Position numbers and translations under genes: made by a program
Source: Pseudomonas abietaniphila
GTDB lineage: Bacteria > Pseudomonadota > Gammaproteobacteria > Pseudomonadales > Pseudomonadaceae
Assembly (NCBI RefSeq): GCF_039697315.1
Contig: NZ_CP155619.1
Span: 6,488,523 to 6,552,522, forward strand
DNA: 64,000 nucleotides
Direction: 5' to 3'
Notes under the pieces: generated by a model
The model's database searches: none
Seen by the model: the letters and a program-made list of their open reading frames with translations, nothing else
Told to the model about the DNA's origin: nothing
Part shown: piece by piece, positions 43,637-51,967 of the stretch
Numbering within the stretch: the stretch's first letter is position 1
How the letters are laid out: each line of letters opens with the position of its first letter

Positions 43637-43659
43637 GGCGCCGCCTGCCTGGCGGCGCC
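43637..43659. terminator. Strong hairpin between convergent genes
   Basis: GGCGCCGCC (43637-43645) and GGCGGCGCC (43651-43659) form a perfect 9-bp GC stem with a 5-base loop between the GNAT stop and the stop of the convergent stress-protein gene. No T-run follows. Confidence 0.6.
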
Positions 43660-43670
43660 AGCCCGTTGCA

Positions 43671-44582
43671 TTACTCGTCGGCGGTATGCGGCTTTACGGC
43701 CAACAGACTGCAGGGCGCGTGATACGCCACTTGCTCGGTGGTACTGCCCAGCAGCCTGAGGGTGTGTCGGCGATGCACCGTTCCCATGACAACTACATCG
43801 ATCCCTTCTGATCGCACCAGGGCTTCGATCTGTCTGGCCGGGTTACCCATGACCAGATGCTGCCGGCTCTGAGGAACACCAAATCGGTCCACCAGCTTGC
43901 GAAAGGCCGTCGCATCGGTGTCATATAGCTGTTGCGCCAGGTCTGAAGAGAAGCCGTCATAGCCCCCTGAAGCAAAAACGTAGGACAGATCGTAGGCGTA
44001 GAGCAGGTGTAATTCAGCGCCACACTGGGCGGCCAGTTTTTCCGCGACGGTGATGATTTCCCCGTTGATATCATCGAACTGCTCGTCAGGGCGAAACGGG
44101 TCGACCGCCGCCAGCACCTTACGCGGTTTTGCGTGAGTCACATGGGACACCAGCTGCAAGGGCATTGGGCATTCATGCAGCAGGCGCAGGTCCAAAGAGG
44201 TGAACATGGCACGGGTTATCCATGACTCATGCTCCAGGTCCTTGATCACCATCGAGGGGTTGAGCTCACGGATGTGCACCATGATTTCCGTGAATGCACG
44301 CATGACCCACACCACCTCAGTGGTGACCTGCACGCCCGTTCGACGAATGCTCTGTGCCTGTTCCTCCAGCCACTGCCGATGACGCTCGACATACCCCTCG
44401 CGCATTTCCGCCAGCGCCTTTTCATTCACCAGGCCCGCCGTCGCCAGGCCGTCGACATAATCGAAGGCGACAATGTGCAGCGGAGCCTCCATGGCCTTCG
44501 CCAGCGCGCCTGCTCGATCAAACGCGTGTGTTCTGTGCATGATGGGCGAGGCAAGTAGCATCAGGCGTTCTGAGTCGACCAT
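43671..44582 (-). CDS. Tandem universal stress protein
   Basis: The ATG at 44582, with GGAGGTG 4 bases upstream, gives 303 residues made of two UspA domains (about 1-145 and 150-300). The second ends with VVMGTVHRRHTLRLLGSTTE and ACSLLAVKP, close to the ATP-binding G-x2-G-x9-G(S/T) motif. Tandem Usp proteins of this kind help Pseudomonas survive without oxygen. Fnr-like boxes lie about 95 and 200 bases upstream. It resembles the second stress protein at 45781, from which it may have come by duplication. Confidence 0.9.
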   Translation of the reverse strand: MVDSERLMLLASPIMHRTHAFDRAGALAKAMEAPLHIVAFDYVDGLATAGLVNEKALAEMREGYVERHRQWLEEQAQSIRRTGVQVTTEVVWVMRAFTEIMVHIRELNPSMVIKDLEHESWITRAMFTSLDLRLLHECPMPLQLVSHVTHAKPRKVLAAVDPFRPDEQFDDINGEIITVAEKLAAQCGAELHLLYAYDLSYVFASGGYDGFSSDLAQQLYDTDATAFRKLVDRFGVPQSRQHLVMGNPARQIEALVRSEGIDVVVMGTVHRRHTLRLLGSTTEQVAYHAPCSLLAVKPHTADE

Positions 44583-45026
44583 TTGACACCTCCAGAAGCA
44601 GCAACAGAGAGCGAGCCCCAACGGCAGGGCTCGGGATTCAGGTCTCTGCATGATTACCGCTGGGCCTTGTGGTGACTTGATTTATGTCAGGCGAATGCGT
44701 GCCTGCGAGTCTTTCGAAAGATGCAGGTGCTACCCGGCGCAAGCCGGCGATGGAAGGTCAGGACACGCTCGTGAAATGTTGACCTGGATCACTATTTTCC
44801 TGTGGGCGCACAGGACACTGGGTGGATGGCACTTTTTCCATCCCTATGAACACACGTCGAGTTCAGGGAGAGTGAGTCATTCCGAACGGATGGCTGGATA
44901 TAACAGGTCTGTCGTTCCCTTATAACGTGCGCCGGAATCGGCGATGCCCCATTGATCCAGAATGCCTGCTGCACGGCTGCGCCTGTGTTAAACCCTTCTT
45001 AGCCCTGCTAATCAAGGAACACCGCG
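44583..45026. promoter_or_regulatory. Intergenic region with two weak Fnr-like boxes
   Basis: This 444-base divergent gap lies between the stress gene and the Fnr-type regulator. TTGAT-TTAT-GTCAG at 44677-44690 and TTGAC-CTGG-ATCAC at 44779-44792 each match the Fnr consensus in 8 of 10 positions. No gene was found in the gap. Confidence 0.55.
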
Positions 45027-45779
45027 ATGGAAGCACGACCGATTAACGCGCCGAAAATGCAGCGCAAGGCAGTGTGCTGCAATTGCACTGTTCGTGACCT
45101 TTGCCTGTCGGTAGGCATGAGCGCCGGCGATGTCACGCGCCTTTCTGAAATAATCCCGCAGCGAATCAAGATCAAAAAGGGTGCCGCGCTGTATCACGCG
45201 GGTGACCCGTTGCGTTCTCTGTATGCCGTGCGTTTCGGCTTTTTTAAAACGACGATCATCTCAGAGGACGGCCGAGAGCAACTGACCGGGTTTCAGATGG
45301 CCGGAGAGATGCTGGGGATCGATGCCATCAGCGACGACCGGCATGTGTGTGATGCCGTCGCTCTGGAAGACAGTGAGGTCTGCCCGATTCAGTTCAGCGA
45401 ACTGGAGAAGCTGTCCCGTGAGCTGCCGTCTCTGCAACATAACCTCAACCGCATTCTCAGCCAGGAAATCGTCCGGGACCATGAGATGCTGCTGTTGATG
45501 GGCAATCTCAACGCAGAAGAACGAATGGCCGCGTTCCTCCTCAATCTGTCCAACCGCATGAGGCATCGAGGCTACTCACCGATTGCATTCGTGTTACGCA
45601 TGACGCGGGAGGACATCGGTTCCTACCTGGGACTGCGCCTGGAAACCATCTGCCGGGCCATCGGCTACCTGCGCGACAATGCGATTGTCAGGATCTCGGG
45701 CCGTGCGGTGGAAATCCTCGATCTTGAACGCCTGAAGCTGCTCATCAACGGCTGTGCTCATGGCAGCCATCCGCTATGA
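45027..45779 (+). CDS. Fnr/Anr-family oxygen-sensing regulator
   Basis: The 250-residue protein has the four Cys ligands of an oxygen-sensitive 4Fe-4S cluster: C17, C20 and C26 (CCNCTVRDLC) and C119 (SEVCPIQF). A cyclic-nucleotide-fold domain and a dimer helix follow, then the HTH at about 195-225. The recognition helix reads LETICRAIGYL; the Ser of the Fnr E-x-x-S-R contact set is Cys here. It is not the Dnr type, which lacks these Cys. It lies between two stress genes with Fnr boxes and is probably a second Anr dedicated to this cluster. Confidence 0.9.
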   Translation: MEARPINAPKMQRKAVCCNCTVRDLCLSVGMSAGDVTRLSEIIPQRIKIKKGAALYHAGDPLRSLYAVRFGFFKTTIISEDGREQLTGFQMAGEMLGIDAISDDRHVCDAVALEDSEVCPIQFSELEKLSRELPSLQHNLNRILSQEIVRDHEMLLLMGNLNAEERMAAFLLNLSNRMRHRGYSPIAFVLRMTREDIGSYLGLRLETICRAIGYLRDNAIVRISGRAVEILDLERLKLLINGCAHGSHPL

Positions 45780-45780
45780 A

Positions 45781-46707
45781 TCAAACATCGTCCCCTGCGC
45801 TGCGCGCTTTCACGATCAACACGCTACATGGCGCATGACCCAGCAAGACCTCGGCGGTATTACCCATGATTCGGGTCAGGTTGTGCCGAGGCAGCGTTCC
45901 CACCACCAGCAGATCAACATCATTCTGACGGGCGAAACCGTTAATGGTCGAAATCGGCGTGCCTGTCAGAAAGTGACGATGCCTGTCGTCGATTCCGTGA
46001 CTTTCGCATAACCGCACGAACGCCTCTTCGTGTGCGTCACTCAACGCTTCCTCGAATCCGCTTTCGATGGGCATTCCCAGGCGGGGCATCCCTGCAGCGT
46101 AAATCGCCGACCAGTCGTAAACATACAGCGCATGCACACGGGCCCCGGTCTGTCGGCCCAGCTCGGTGGCTTCCAGCAAAATCGCATCGTTCAAACGGAG
46201 ATCGGCGTCTTCGGCCCGGTAAAGATTCACCGCCGCAACAATCTTGCGTGGCAACGCGTGATGGGATGGCGTCACGAGCTGCACCGGGCATTGACATCCT
46301 TGCAGCAGATGCCAGTCCAGGGGCGTGGAAAATACGCGCTTGAGCACCGATTCACGGTGTACATCCTTGATCAGCATTGCAGGCTGCATCGACGCCAGGC
46401 AGTTTCTGATTTCGTCGGCCACCTGATCGCTCCACAGCACATGAACGCTGCAATCCAGGCCGCGCTTGCGCTCGTAAGCTGCTTCATCTTCCAGCCACCG
46501 GCGATGAGTCGAAAGGTAACTGTCCCGCAACGTCGCCAGTATGTCCCGGTTGAAAAAGCCAAGCACTTCAAGGACCCGGATGTAATCCACCGCTACGATC
46601 CGCAATCCACAGTGGCAGGCTTCTGCCAGTGAGACCGCGCGCTCGAACGCCGGCGTGCGTTGCATTTTGGAGGATGCGATCAGGAGAAGTTGCGCAGCGT
46701 CGTCCAT
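45781..46707 (-). CDS. Tandem universal stress protein
   Basis: The ATG at 46707 with GGAGG 6 bases upstream gives 308 residues made of two Usp domains. LLVVGTLPRHNLTRIMGNTA and CSVLIVKA mark the nucleotide site of the second domain. It is convergent with the regulator gene, with one base between stops. Two Fnr boxes lie 96-156 bases upstream, so it should be strongly induced at low oxygen. It shares domain layout and many short motifs (KMQRTPAFERA versus IMHRTHAFDRA) with the protein at 43671. Confidence 0.9.
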   Translation of the reverse strand: MDDAAQLLLIASSKMQRTPAFERAVSLAEACHCGLRIVAVDYIRVLEVLGFFNRDILATLRDSYLSTHRRWLEDEAAYERKRGLDCSVHVLWSDQVADEIRNCLASMQPAMLIKDVHRESVLKRVFSTPLDWHLLQGCQCPVQLVTPSHHALPRKIVAAVNLYRAEDADLRLNDAILLEATELGRQTGARVHALYVYDWSAIYAAGMPRLGMPIESGFEEALSDAHEEAFVRLCESHGIDDRHRHFLTGTPISTINGFARQNDVDLLVVGTLPRHNLTRIMGNTAEVLLGHAPCSVLIVKARSAGDDV

Positions 46708-46802
46708 AGCCACCTCCAAGGGAGACAGGGTGATGTGAACGAGGCACAACGTCTTTCGTTCCACGCTCTGAAGCCAGTGTGACGAGCCTTGTACTGCCCT
46801 GT

Positions 46803-46863
46803 TTGATGTAGATCAGAAAAGCCGTGGGTGGCGACACACATTGACAGACGTGATCTTTATCAA
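46803..46863. promoter_or_regulatory. Two strong Fnr/Anr boxes between the stress and channel genes
   Basis: TTGAT-GTAG-ATCAG (46803-46816) and GTGAT-CTTT-ATCAA (46850-46863) each match the Fnr consensus in 9 of 10 positions. The first is 96 bases upstream of the stress gene and the second about 52 bases upstream of the channel gene, so each divergent gene probably has its own site. Confidence 0.8.
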
Positions 46864-46914
46864 GCCCATTCTGGATAAGCGATGCACACTCAGGGCTTGC
46901 CGGAGACCGTTCCC

Positions 46915-47388
46915 ATGATTCTGATCACCCTGATCAACACGCTGATCATCACCACCGCCGTCATCGTTCATTACGAATGCCTGATGCGGCTCAACTGGCT
47001 GATGCCCAGACTCAACATCTGGCACCGCTTCAGAATGGTGTTCGGCGTGCTTGGCGCACTGGTGGCGCACGCCATTGAGGTCTGGATTTTCGCGCTGGGG
47101 TATTACCTGATGAATGCGTCTGAACACCTCGGGCAACTGACCGGGAATTACGACGGCAGCTTCATGGACTCGGTGTATTTCTCGTTTACCACCTTCACCA
47201 CCATAGGCTTTGGTGACATCACACCCGTCGGGCCGCTGAAATTCCTGACCGGGCTGGAGGCGTTGACGGGGCTGGTGCTGATCACCTGGACGGCTTCGTT
47301 CCTTTTTATCGAGATGCAGAAATACTGGAATGACCGTGACCTGCGCACGAAAACCCGCTCTGCCGATAACCGGCATGACAGACCGTGA
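46915..47388 (+). CDS. Two-helix ion channel, potassium-selective type
   Basis: The protein of 157 residues (168 if the ATG at 46882 is used) has helices near 5-25, 45-70 and 110-135. The selectivity filter TTIGFGD near residue 93 lies between the last two, as in K+ channels. The start at 46915 is chosen because GGAG lies 9 bases before it and the upstream part is polar. It should set membrane potential or K+ flow. The Fnr box upstream ties it to low oxygen. Confidence 0.85.
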   Translation: MILITLINTLIITTAVIVHYECLMRLNWLMPRLNIWHRFRMVFGVLGALVAHAIEVWIFALGYYLMNASEHLGQLTGNYDGSFMDSVYFSFTTFTTIGFGDITPVGPLKFLTGLEALTGLVLITWTASFLFIEMQKYWNDRDLRTKTRSADNRHDRP

Positions 47389-47401
47389 ACTGAGCACAAG
47401 C

Positions 47402-48364
47402 TCACGCACCTTCCTGCTGACGCCGACGACGCCAGGTCTGCGAAGGCAGCTCACCGAAACGCTTGCGATACGCCTCAGAGAAGCGCCCCAAATGCAAAAA
47501 GCCGTGATTGAGCGCGACTTCCGTGACGCTGCGCGCCGTGGCCAGCTGCAGTTCGGCATGAACTCGCTCCAGTTTGCGCTGACGCATGTAATCCCTGGGC
47601 GATAGACCGACCTGACGCTCGAACAGCGTATACAGCGAGCGTTCACTGACGCGTGCGATGGCCGTGAGCTGTTCGACGCCGATGTCCTCCGTCAGGTGTT
47701 CCTCGATGAACTGACGCACCCGTTCAAAACCGCCGCCCTCTTCAGGTCCCGGAGCGACCTTCAGTACATTGGTGGTCATCAGCGCCAACAGTTTGGTGGC
47801 GACAATTCGCTCGTAAAGCGCCTGAACCTCCCCCTCTGCCGCGTTCTCGGCCTCGTGGCAAATCAACCCCAGCAACTGCAAAAAGCCGCTCATTGCGTTC
47901 ATCTGGGGACGTTCGGCGACAAACCGTATGCCCGGCGCCGGCAGCGTCCAGTGTTGCTCCAGGCAGGCGTTTTCCAGCAACCGCACGGGCAACTTGACGA
48001 TGAATTTTTCGCAGTCCGCCGAGTATGTCAGGTCTACCGGGTCATCCGGATTGATCAGCAGGATCTCCCCGGCCTGAAGGATCTGCTCCTTGCCGCGCGC
48101 CAAAGACCGGCAGTGACCCTGAAGCAGGATCTGCAGGTGATAGATGGTTTCCAGCGCGCTTGAGGTGACCCGCACGGGCGCACCGTAGCTGATGCGGCAC
48201 AAGTCCAGGCTCGAGAACGTGCGATGGTTGATGCTCGCCTCGGGCCGGCCTTTGGGGGGCAGGCAAATGCAATGATTGCCGACGTGCCGGTTGACGTACT
48301 CCGAGACAGCGTAGGCGTCGGCACGGTTGAAAATCTGACTGCGCTCACTCAATAACACGGTCAT
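47402..48364 (-). CDS. benR: AraC/XylS-type activator of benzoate genes
   Basis: The 320-residue protein has an N-terminal effector domain and a C-terminal AraC pair of HTH (IEEHLTEDIGVEQLTAIARV, then SERSLYTLFERQVGLSPRDY and ALNHGFLHLGRFSEAYRKRF). It reads as BenR/XylS, which binds benzoate and activates Pben. Its predicted boxes lie upstream of benA 20 kb to the left. The ATG at 48364 is preferred over a TTG further upstream. It is the next gene after catA on the same strand (101-base gap), so benR is linked here to the cat operon rather than next to benA. Confidence 0.9.
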   Translation of the reverse strand: MTVLLSERSQIFNRADAYAVSEYVNRHVGNHCICLPPKGRPEASINHRTFSSLDLCRISYGAPVRVTSSALETIYHLQILLQGHCRSLARGKEQILQAGEILLINPDDPVDLTYSADCEKFIVKLPVRLLENACLEQHWTLPAPGIRFVAERPQMNAMSGFLQLLGLICHEAENAAEGEVQALYERIVATKLLALMTTNVLKVAPGPEEGGGFERVRQFIEEHLTEDIGVEQLTAIARVSERSLYTLFERQVGLSPRDYMRQRKLERVHAELQLATARSVTEVALNHGFLHLGRFSEAYRKRFGELPSQTWRRRRQQEGA

Positions 48365-48465
48365 GTTTTGCGCCTCTTTTGTTGTTTTATTCAAGGCCAC
48401 GCTTAAACCGCAAAGCCCCCGTCAGCGAATGCTGCGGAGGCTTGGGCATCACGAAAAACAGTGGT

Positions 48466-49371
48466 TCACACCTCCAGCGCCCTCACCCGCTCAGGACGGG
48501 CTTCGTCCTTGGGCGCGGCGGTGGGCTGAAGAACAAAGTCGAACGCGATGTCGGCGCGAGGACCGTTGGCATCTTCGGTGAAACGAATCTCGGCGATCAG
48601 TTCGTCCCGGGTCGCATAGGCAAAATCATCGTGCAGGTACTTGTCCCCCGCCAGGTTGATCTGGGTGGTCAGGTGTCGATGCCCAGGCGCGGAAATGAAG
48701 AAGTGGATGTGTGCAGGACGCTGGCCGTGGCGACCCAACTGATCAAGCAACTGCTGGGTCGGACCGTCTGGCGGGCAGCCATAGCCCGACGGCACGATGC
48801 TTTGAAAGCGGTAGCGCCCTGCGGCATCGGTCAGGATGCGACGGCGCAGGTTGAACTCGGACTGTGAAGGGTCGAAATACGAGTAGGTGCCGCCGGTGTT
48901 CGCGTGCCAGACATCAACGATGGCGTTGGCCAGCGGCTCGCCATCTGTCCCACGCACCTGGCCGGTCATGAACAGCACCGTGCCTGGGTCCTGGCCATCA
49001 TCCAGGCGGGCGTAATGCTCGGATAAAGGAGCACCTGCGACGTACAGCGGTCCTTCGATGGTCCGCGGCGTGCCGCCAACGTGGCCGGCCTGCTCGTCTT
49101 CGGCGTCCATCAGCATGTCCAGATAATGCTCAAGTCCGAGGCCTGCGACGATCAGCCCCGCCTCTTGCCGGCTGCCCAGCTCATTGAGGTAATTGACGGC
49201 CTTCCAGAATTCCTCAGGGGTGATCTTCAAGTCTTCGATGATCTTGATCGAGTCATTCAGCACGCGGTGGACGATATTCTTCATGCGCGGACTGCCGGTC
49301 GGCTGGTCGAAGCCGGAGGCTTTTTCGAAGAACTGCTGCACGTCTGCGGTCTGGGAAATTCGAACGGTCAT
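48466..49371 (-). CDS. catA: Catechol 1,2-dioxygenase
   Basis: CatA splits catechol between the hydroxyls to cis,cis-muconate. The 301-residue protein has an N-terminal helical dimer domain and the Fe(III) site of intradiol enzymes: Tyr in GGTYSYFDPSQSEFNLRRR near 165, Tyr in IVPSGYGCPPDGPTQQLL near 200, and the two His of RPAHIHFFISAPGH near 224-226. It is the third gene of catBCA, 61 bases after catC. Confidence 0.96.
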   Translation of the reverse strand: MTVRISQTADVQQFFEKASGFDQPTGSPRMKNIVHRVLNDSIKIIEDLKITPEEFWKAVNYLNELGSRQEAGLIVAGLGLEHYLDMLMDAEDEQAGHVGGTPRTIEGPLYVAGAPLSEHYARLDDGQDPGTVLFMTGQVRGTDGEPLANAIVDVWHANTGGTYSYFDPSQSEFNLRRRILTDAAGRYRFQSIVPSGYGCPPDGPTQQLLDQLGRHGQRPAHIHFFISAPGHRHLTTQINLAGDKYLHDDFAYATRDELIAEIRFTEDANGPRADIAFDFVLQPTAAPKDEARPERVRALEV

Positions 49372-49432
49372 GGTTGTTTACCCTCATCACTTTTATTTTT
49401 GTGTCGATGTCTGTGCTCTGAAACGGCTGCGC

Positions 49433-49723
49433 TCATCGGTCGTCGGCATGAATCGACGAGGGATGTCGACACATCGGCGTGACGTCGATTTCCATGTAGG
49501 GGTATAGCGGCAGCTGCATCAAGGTGTCATGCAACGCCTGGTTGTCCAGCACGTCAAAAATGCTGACGTTGGCGTAGAGCCCGGCCAGCCGCCAGAGATG
49601 TCGCCAAGTGCCCTCGCGCTGGAGGCGTTGCGCGAGTTCTTTCTCGTCGGCCTTGAGTTGAGCGGCTTTTTCCGCCGGCATGTCGGGCGGGAGTTTGACG
49701 GTCATGCGTACGTGGAAAAGCAT
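49433..49723 (-). CDS. catC: Muconolactone delta-isomerase
   Basis: CatC turns muconolactone into beta-ketoadipate enol-lactone. The 96-residue protein is full length for the family, which forms decamers of a ferredoxin-like fold; LFHVRMTVKLPPDMP at the start and QLPLYPYMEIDVTPMCRHPS at the end are typical. The ATG at 49723 follows the catB stop by 29 bases. Confidence 0.95.
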   Translation of the reverse strand: MLFHVRMTVKLPPDMPAEKAAQLKADEKELAQRLQREGTWRHLWRLAGLYANVSIFDVLDNQALHDTLMQLPLYPYMEIDVTPMCRHPSSIHADDR

Positions 49724-49752
49724 GTCGTGAGTGTCCTCTGAGGGGTGGCAGA

Positions 49753-50874
49753 TCACCGGCGCGCAAAGCGCGAAAGACGTTGTTCATCCAGCTCGATGCC
49801 CAACCCGGGAGTACGGGGGATCATCAACTGAAAGTCTCGATAGACCGGGGGCTCAATCAGGATGTCTTCGGTCAACAGCAGTGGCCCGAAGAGTTCGGTG
49901 TGCCACTCCAGCTTATCCAGCGTTGCAAACGCATGAGCAGCCGCCAGTGTGCCCACGCTTCCCTCAAGCATAGTCCCGCCGTAAAGGCCGATTCCGGCCG
50001 CTTCGGCAATGGCGGCCGTGCGCAACACAGCACGAGGACCGCCCGTCTTGGCAATTTTCAAGGCAAAGATCGAGGCGGCGCCCATCTGTGCCAAGGCAAA
50101 GCTGTCCTGAACAGACTCGATCGCTTCATCGGCCATCAACGGAATATGACTGTGGCCACTGAGGCGAGCCATGCCCGGCCGATCATGGCGGGACAAAGGC
50201 TGTTCGATGAGCTCGACACCCGCATCGGCGAGCAGCCGACAGGCGCGCACGGCAACGGCTTCACTCCAGGCCTGGTTGATATCGACCCGGACACTGGCGC
50301 GATCGCCCAGCGCCCGTTTGATGGCCGCGACATGGGCGATATCGCGTGCAGGCTCACCGGCACCGATCTTCAATTTGAAATGACGATGACGGCGCAGGTC
50401 CAACATGCGCTCGGCCTCTTCGATGTCACGGGACGTGTCACCGCTGGCCAGCGTCCACGCCACCTCTACCCCATCACGTACCCGGCCGCCGAGCACTTCG
50501 GCCACCGGCAGCCCGAGCCGTTTGCCCTGAGCATCGAGCAGCGCTGTTTCAACCGCCGAGCGCGCAAAGGTATTGCCTCGGATGGCGCGGTCGACCCGCT
50601 GCATGGCGGCATTGAGGTTGGTCGCATCCTGCCCGATCAACAGCGGCGCAAACCATGTGTCGAGGTTGATCTTGATGCTTTCCGGGCTCTCGCCGGCATA
50701 GGCCAGGCCTCCAATGGTGGTGGCCTCCCCGACGCCAACGATGCCGTCGCTGCTTTGAATACGCAGGATGACCAGTGTCTGGCCGTGCAGGGTATGCATG
50801 GCCAACTTGTGCGGGCGGATAGTGGGCAGGTCAACGATTTGGGTATCGAAGCGTTCGATGGTGATGGCGGTCAT
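49753..50874 (-). CDS. catB: Muconate cycloisomerase
   Basis: CatB closes cis,cis-muconate to muconolactone with Mn2+. The 373-residue enolase-superfamily enzyme has the Lys pair in HFKLKIGAG near 168, metal ligands in VRVDINQAW near 198 (Asp), LIEQPLS near 224 (Glu) and LMADEAIES near 249 (Asp), and a second Lys in ALKIAKTGG near 273. The ATG at 50874 is the family start. It is the first gene of catBCA and is divergent from catR. Confidence 0.96.
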   Translation of the reverse strand: MTAITIERFDTQIVDLPTIRPHKLAMHTLHGQTLVILRIQSSDGIVGVGEATTIGGLAYAGESPESIKINLDTWFAPLLIGQDATNLNAAMQRVDRAIRGNTFARSAVETALLDAQGKRLGLPVAEVLGGRVRDGVEVAWTLASGDTSRDIEEAERMLDLRRHRHFKLKIGAGEPARDIAHVAAIKRALGDRASVRVDINQAWSEAVAVRACRLLADAGVELIEQPLSRHDRPGMARLSGHSHIPLMADEAIESVQDSFALAQMGAASIFALKIAKTGGPRAVLRTAAIAEAAGIGLYGGTMLEGSVGTLAAAHAFATLDKLEWHTELFGPLLLTEDILIEPPVYRDFQLMIPRTPGLGIELDEQRLSRFARR

Positions 50875-50960
50875 GAGCGTTCCGTCTGCGTTGTGTTTGT
50901 TCTTGGGCAGAGATTGACGCTGGGGAAGAAGCACGTCCAATATTGATTAGGTCTTGTTTC

Positions 50961-50975
50961 ATACCCTGGAGGTAT
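50961..50975. promoter_or_regulatory. Palindromic CatR operator overlapping the catR ribosome site
   Basis: ATACC-N5-GGTAT is a perfect LysR-type palindrome at 50961-50975. It ends 1 base before the catR GTG and includes its GGAGG ribosome site; it is 87 bases upstream of catB. CatR bound here could activate catB and block its own production. Confidence 0.7.
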
Positions 50976-50976
50976 C

Positions 50977-51843
50977 GTGGAGCTTCGCCATTTGCGTTAT
51001 TTCCGGGTGCTCGCGCAGACCCTGAACTTCACACGCGCCGCCGAACAACTGAACATTGCCCAGCCACCGCTGAGTCGCCAGATCCAGCAACTGGAGGATG
51101 AGCTTGGCGTGGCGTTGCTCGAGCGGTCCAGGCCATTGAGGCTGACCGAAGCAGGTCGGTTCTTTCATGAACACTCCAGCCAGCTACTCGAACAGCTGGC
51201 CCGGATCGGGGACGACACTCGACGCGTCGCGGCCGGCGAGAAACGCTGGCTGGGCATCGGTTTTGCGCCCTCGACGCTATACGGCGCGCTTCCCGAACTG
51301 ATTCGACAGCTCAGAGGCCTGGGCGACATCGAATTAGGCTTGTCAGAATTGATCACGCTGCAACAGATCGAGGCCCTGAAAAGTGGCCGTATCGACATCG
51401 GCTTCGGCAGGATGCTGTTCGACGATCCCACCATCACTCAGGAGATCCTGCGCCAGGATCCACTGGTGGCGGCCCTTCCGGCCGGCCACCCGTTATTGTC
51501 GGGTCCCGCCACACTGGAACAGCTCGCGGCGGAACCCTTCGTGCTCTACCCCGGGACGCCGCGTCCCAGCTACGCCGATCATGTACTGGGCATTTTCGCC
51601 GCCCAGGGCTTGCGGATCCGCGTGGCTCAGACCGTGAATGAACTGCAGACCGCCATCGGTCTGGTCGCGGCAGGCATTGGCATCACGCTGGTGCCGGCCT
51701 CGGTGCAGAGGCTCCACCGCGATGACATCGGCTACACGCCGTTATCGGACAGCAGCGCCACCTCCCCCATCGTGGTGAGTTACCGCGCCGCGGACGTTTC
51801 GCCGGTGCTGCAACAATGCCTGGGGCTGCTGTCCAGGCGATAA
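50977..51843 (+). CDS. catR: LysR-type activator of the cat operon
   Basis: The 288-residue protein starts at GTG with GGAGG 5 bases before it. The HTH (MELRHLRYFRVLAQTLNFTR, then AAEQLNIAQPPLSRQIQQLE) and the muconate-binding domain fit CatR/BenM. CatR responds to cis,cis-muconate and activates catBC. It is divergent from catB with a palindrome between them. Confidence 0.93.
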   Translation: MELRHLRYFRVLAQTLNFTRAAEQLNIAQPPLSRQIQQLEDELGVALLERSRPLRLTEAGRFFHEHSSQLLEQLARIGDDTRRVAAGEKRWLGIGFAPSTLYGALPELIRQLRGLGDIELGLSELITLQQIEALKSGRIDIGFGRMLFDDPTITQEILRQDPLVAALPAGHPLLSGPATLEQLAAEPFVLYPGTPRPSYADHVLGIFAAQGLRIRVAQTVNELQTAIGLVAAGIGITLVPASVQRLHRDDIGYTPLSDSSATSPIVVSYRAADVSPVLQQCLGLLSRR

Positions 51844-51967
51844 ATTTCGCAGCTGACTGAGTTTCAGGCTCAAGGTTTTAAAGACCTGACCTGTTTCCTC
51901 GAACATCGCAAGCGCTATAGATGCCTGAGGTCTCCGTTGTCGGTCGCAAAGACAACGGTTGGGCCTG

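Noticed and set aside
49780..50946. 388-codon frame opposite catB
   Set aside because: Mirror of catB, whose active-site residues are all present on the other strand.
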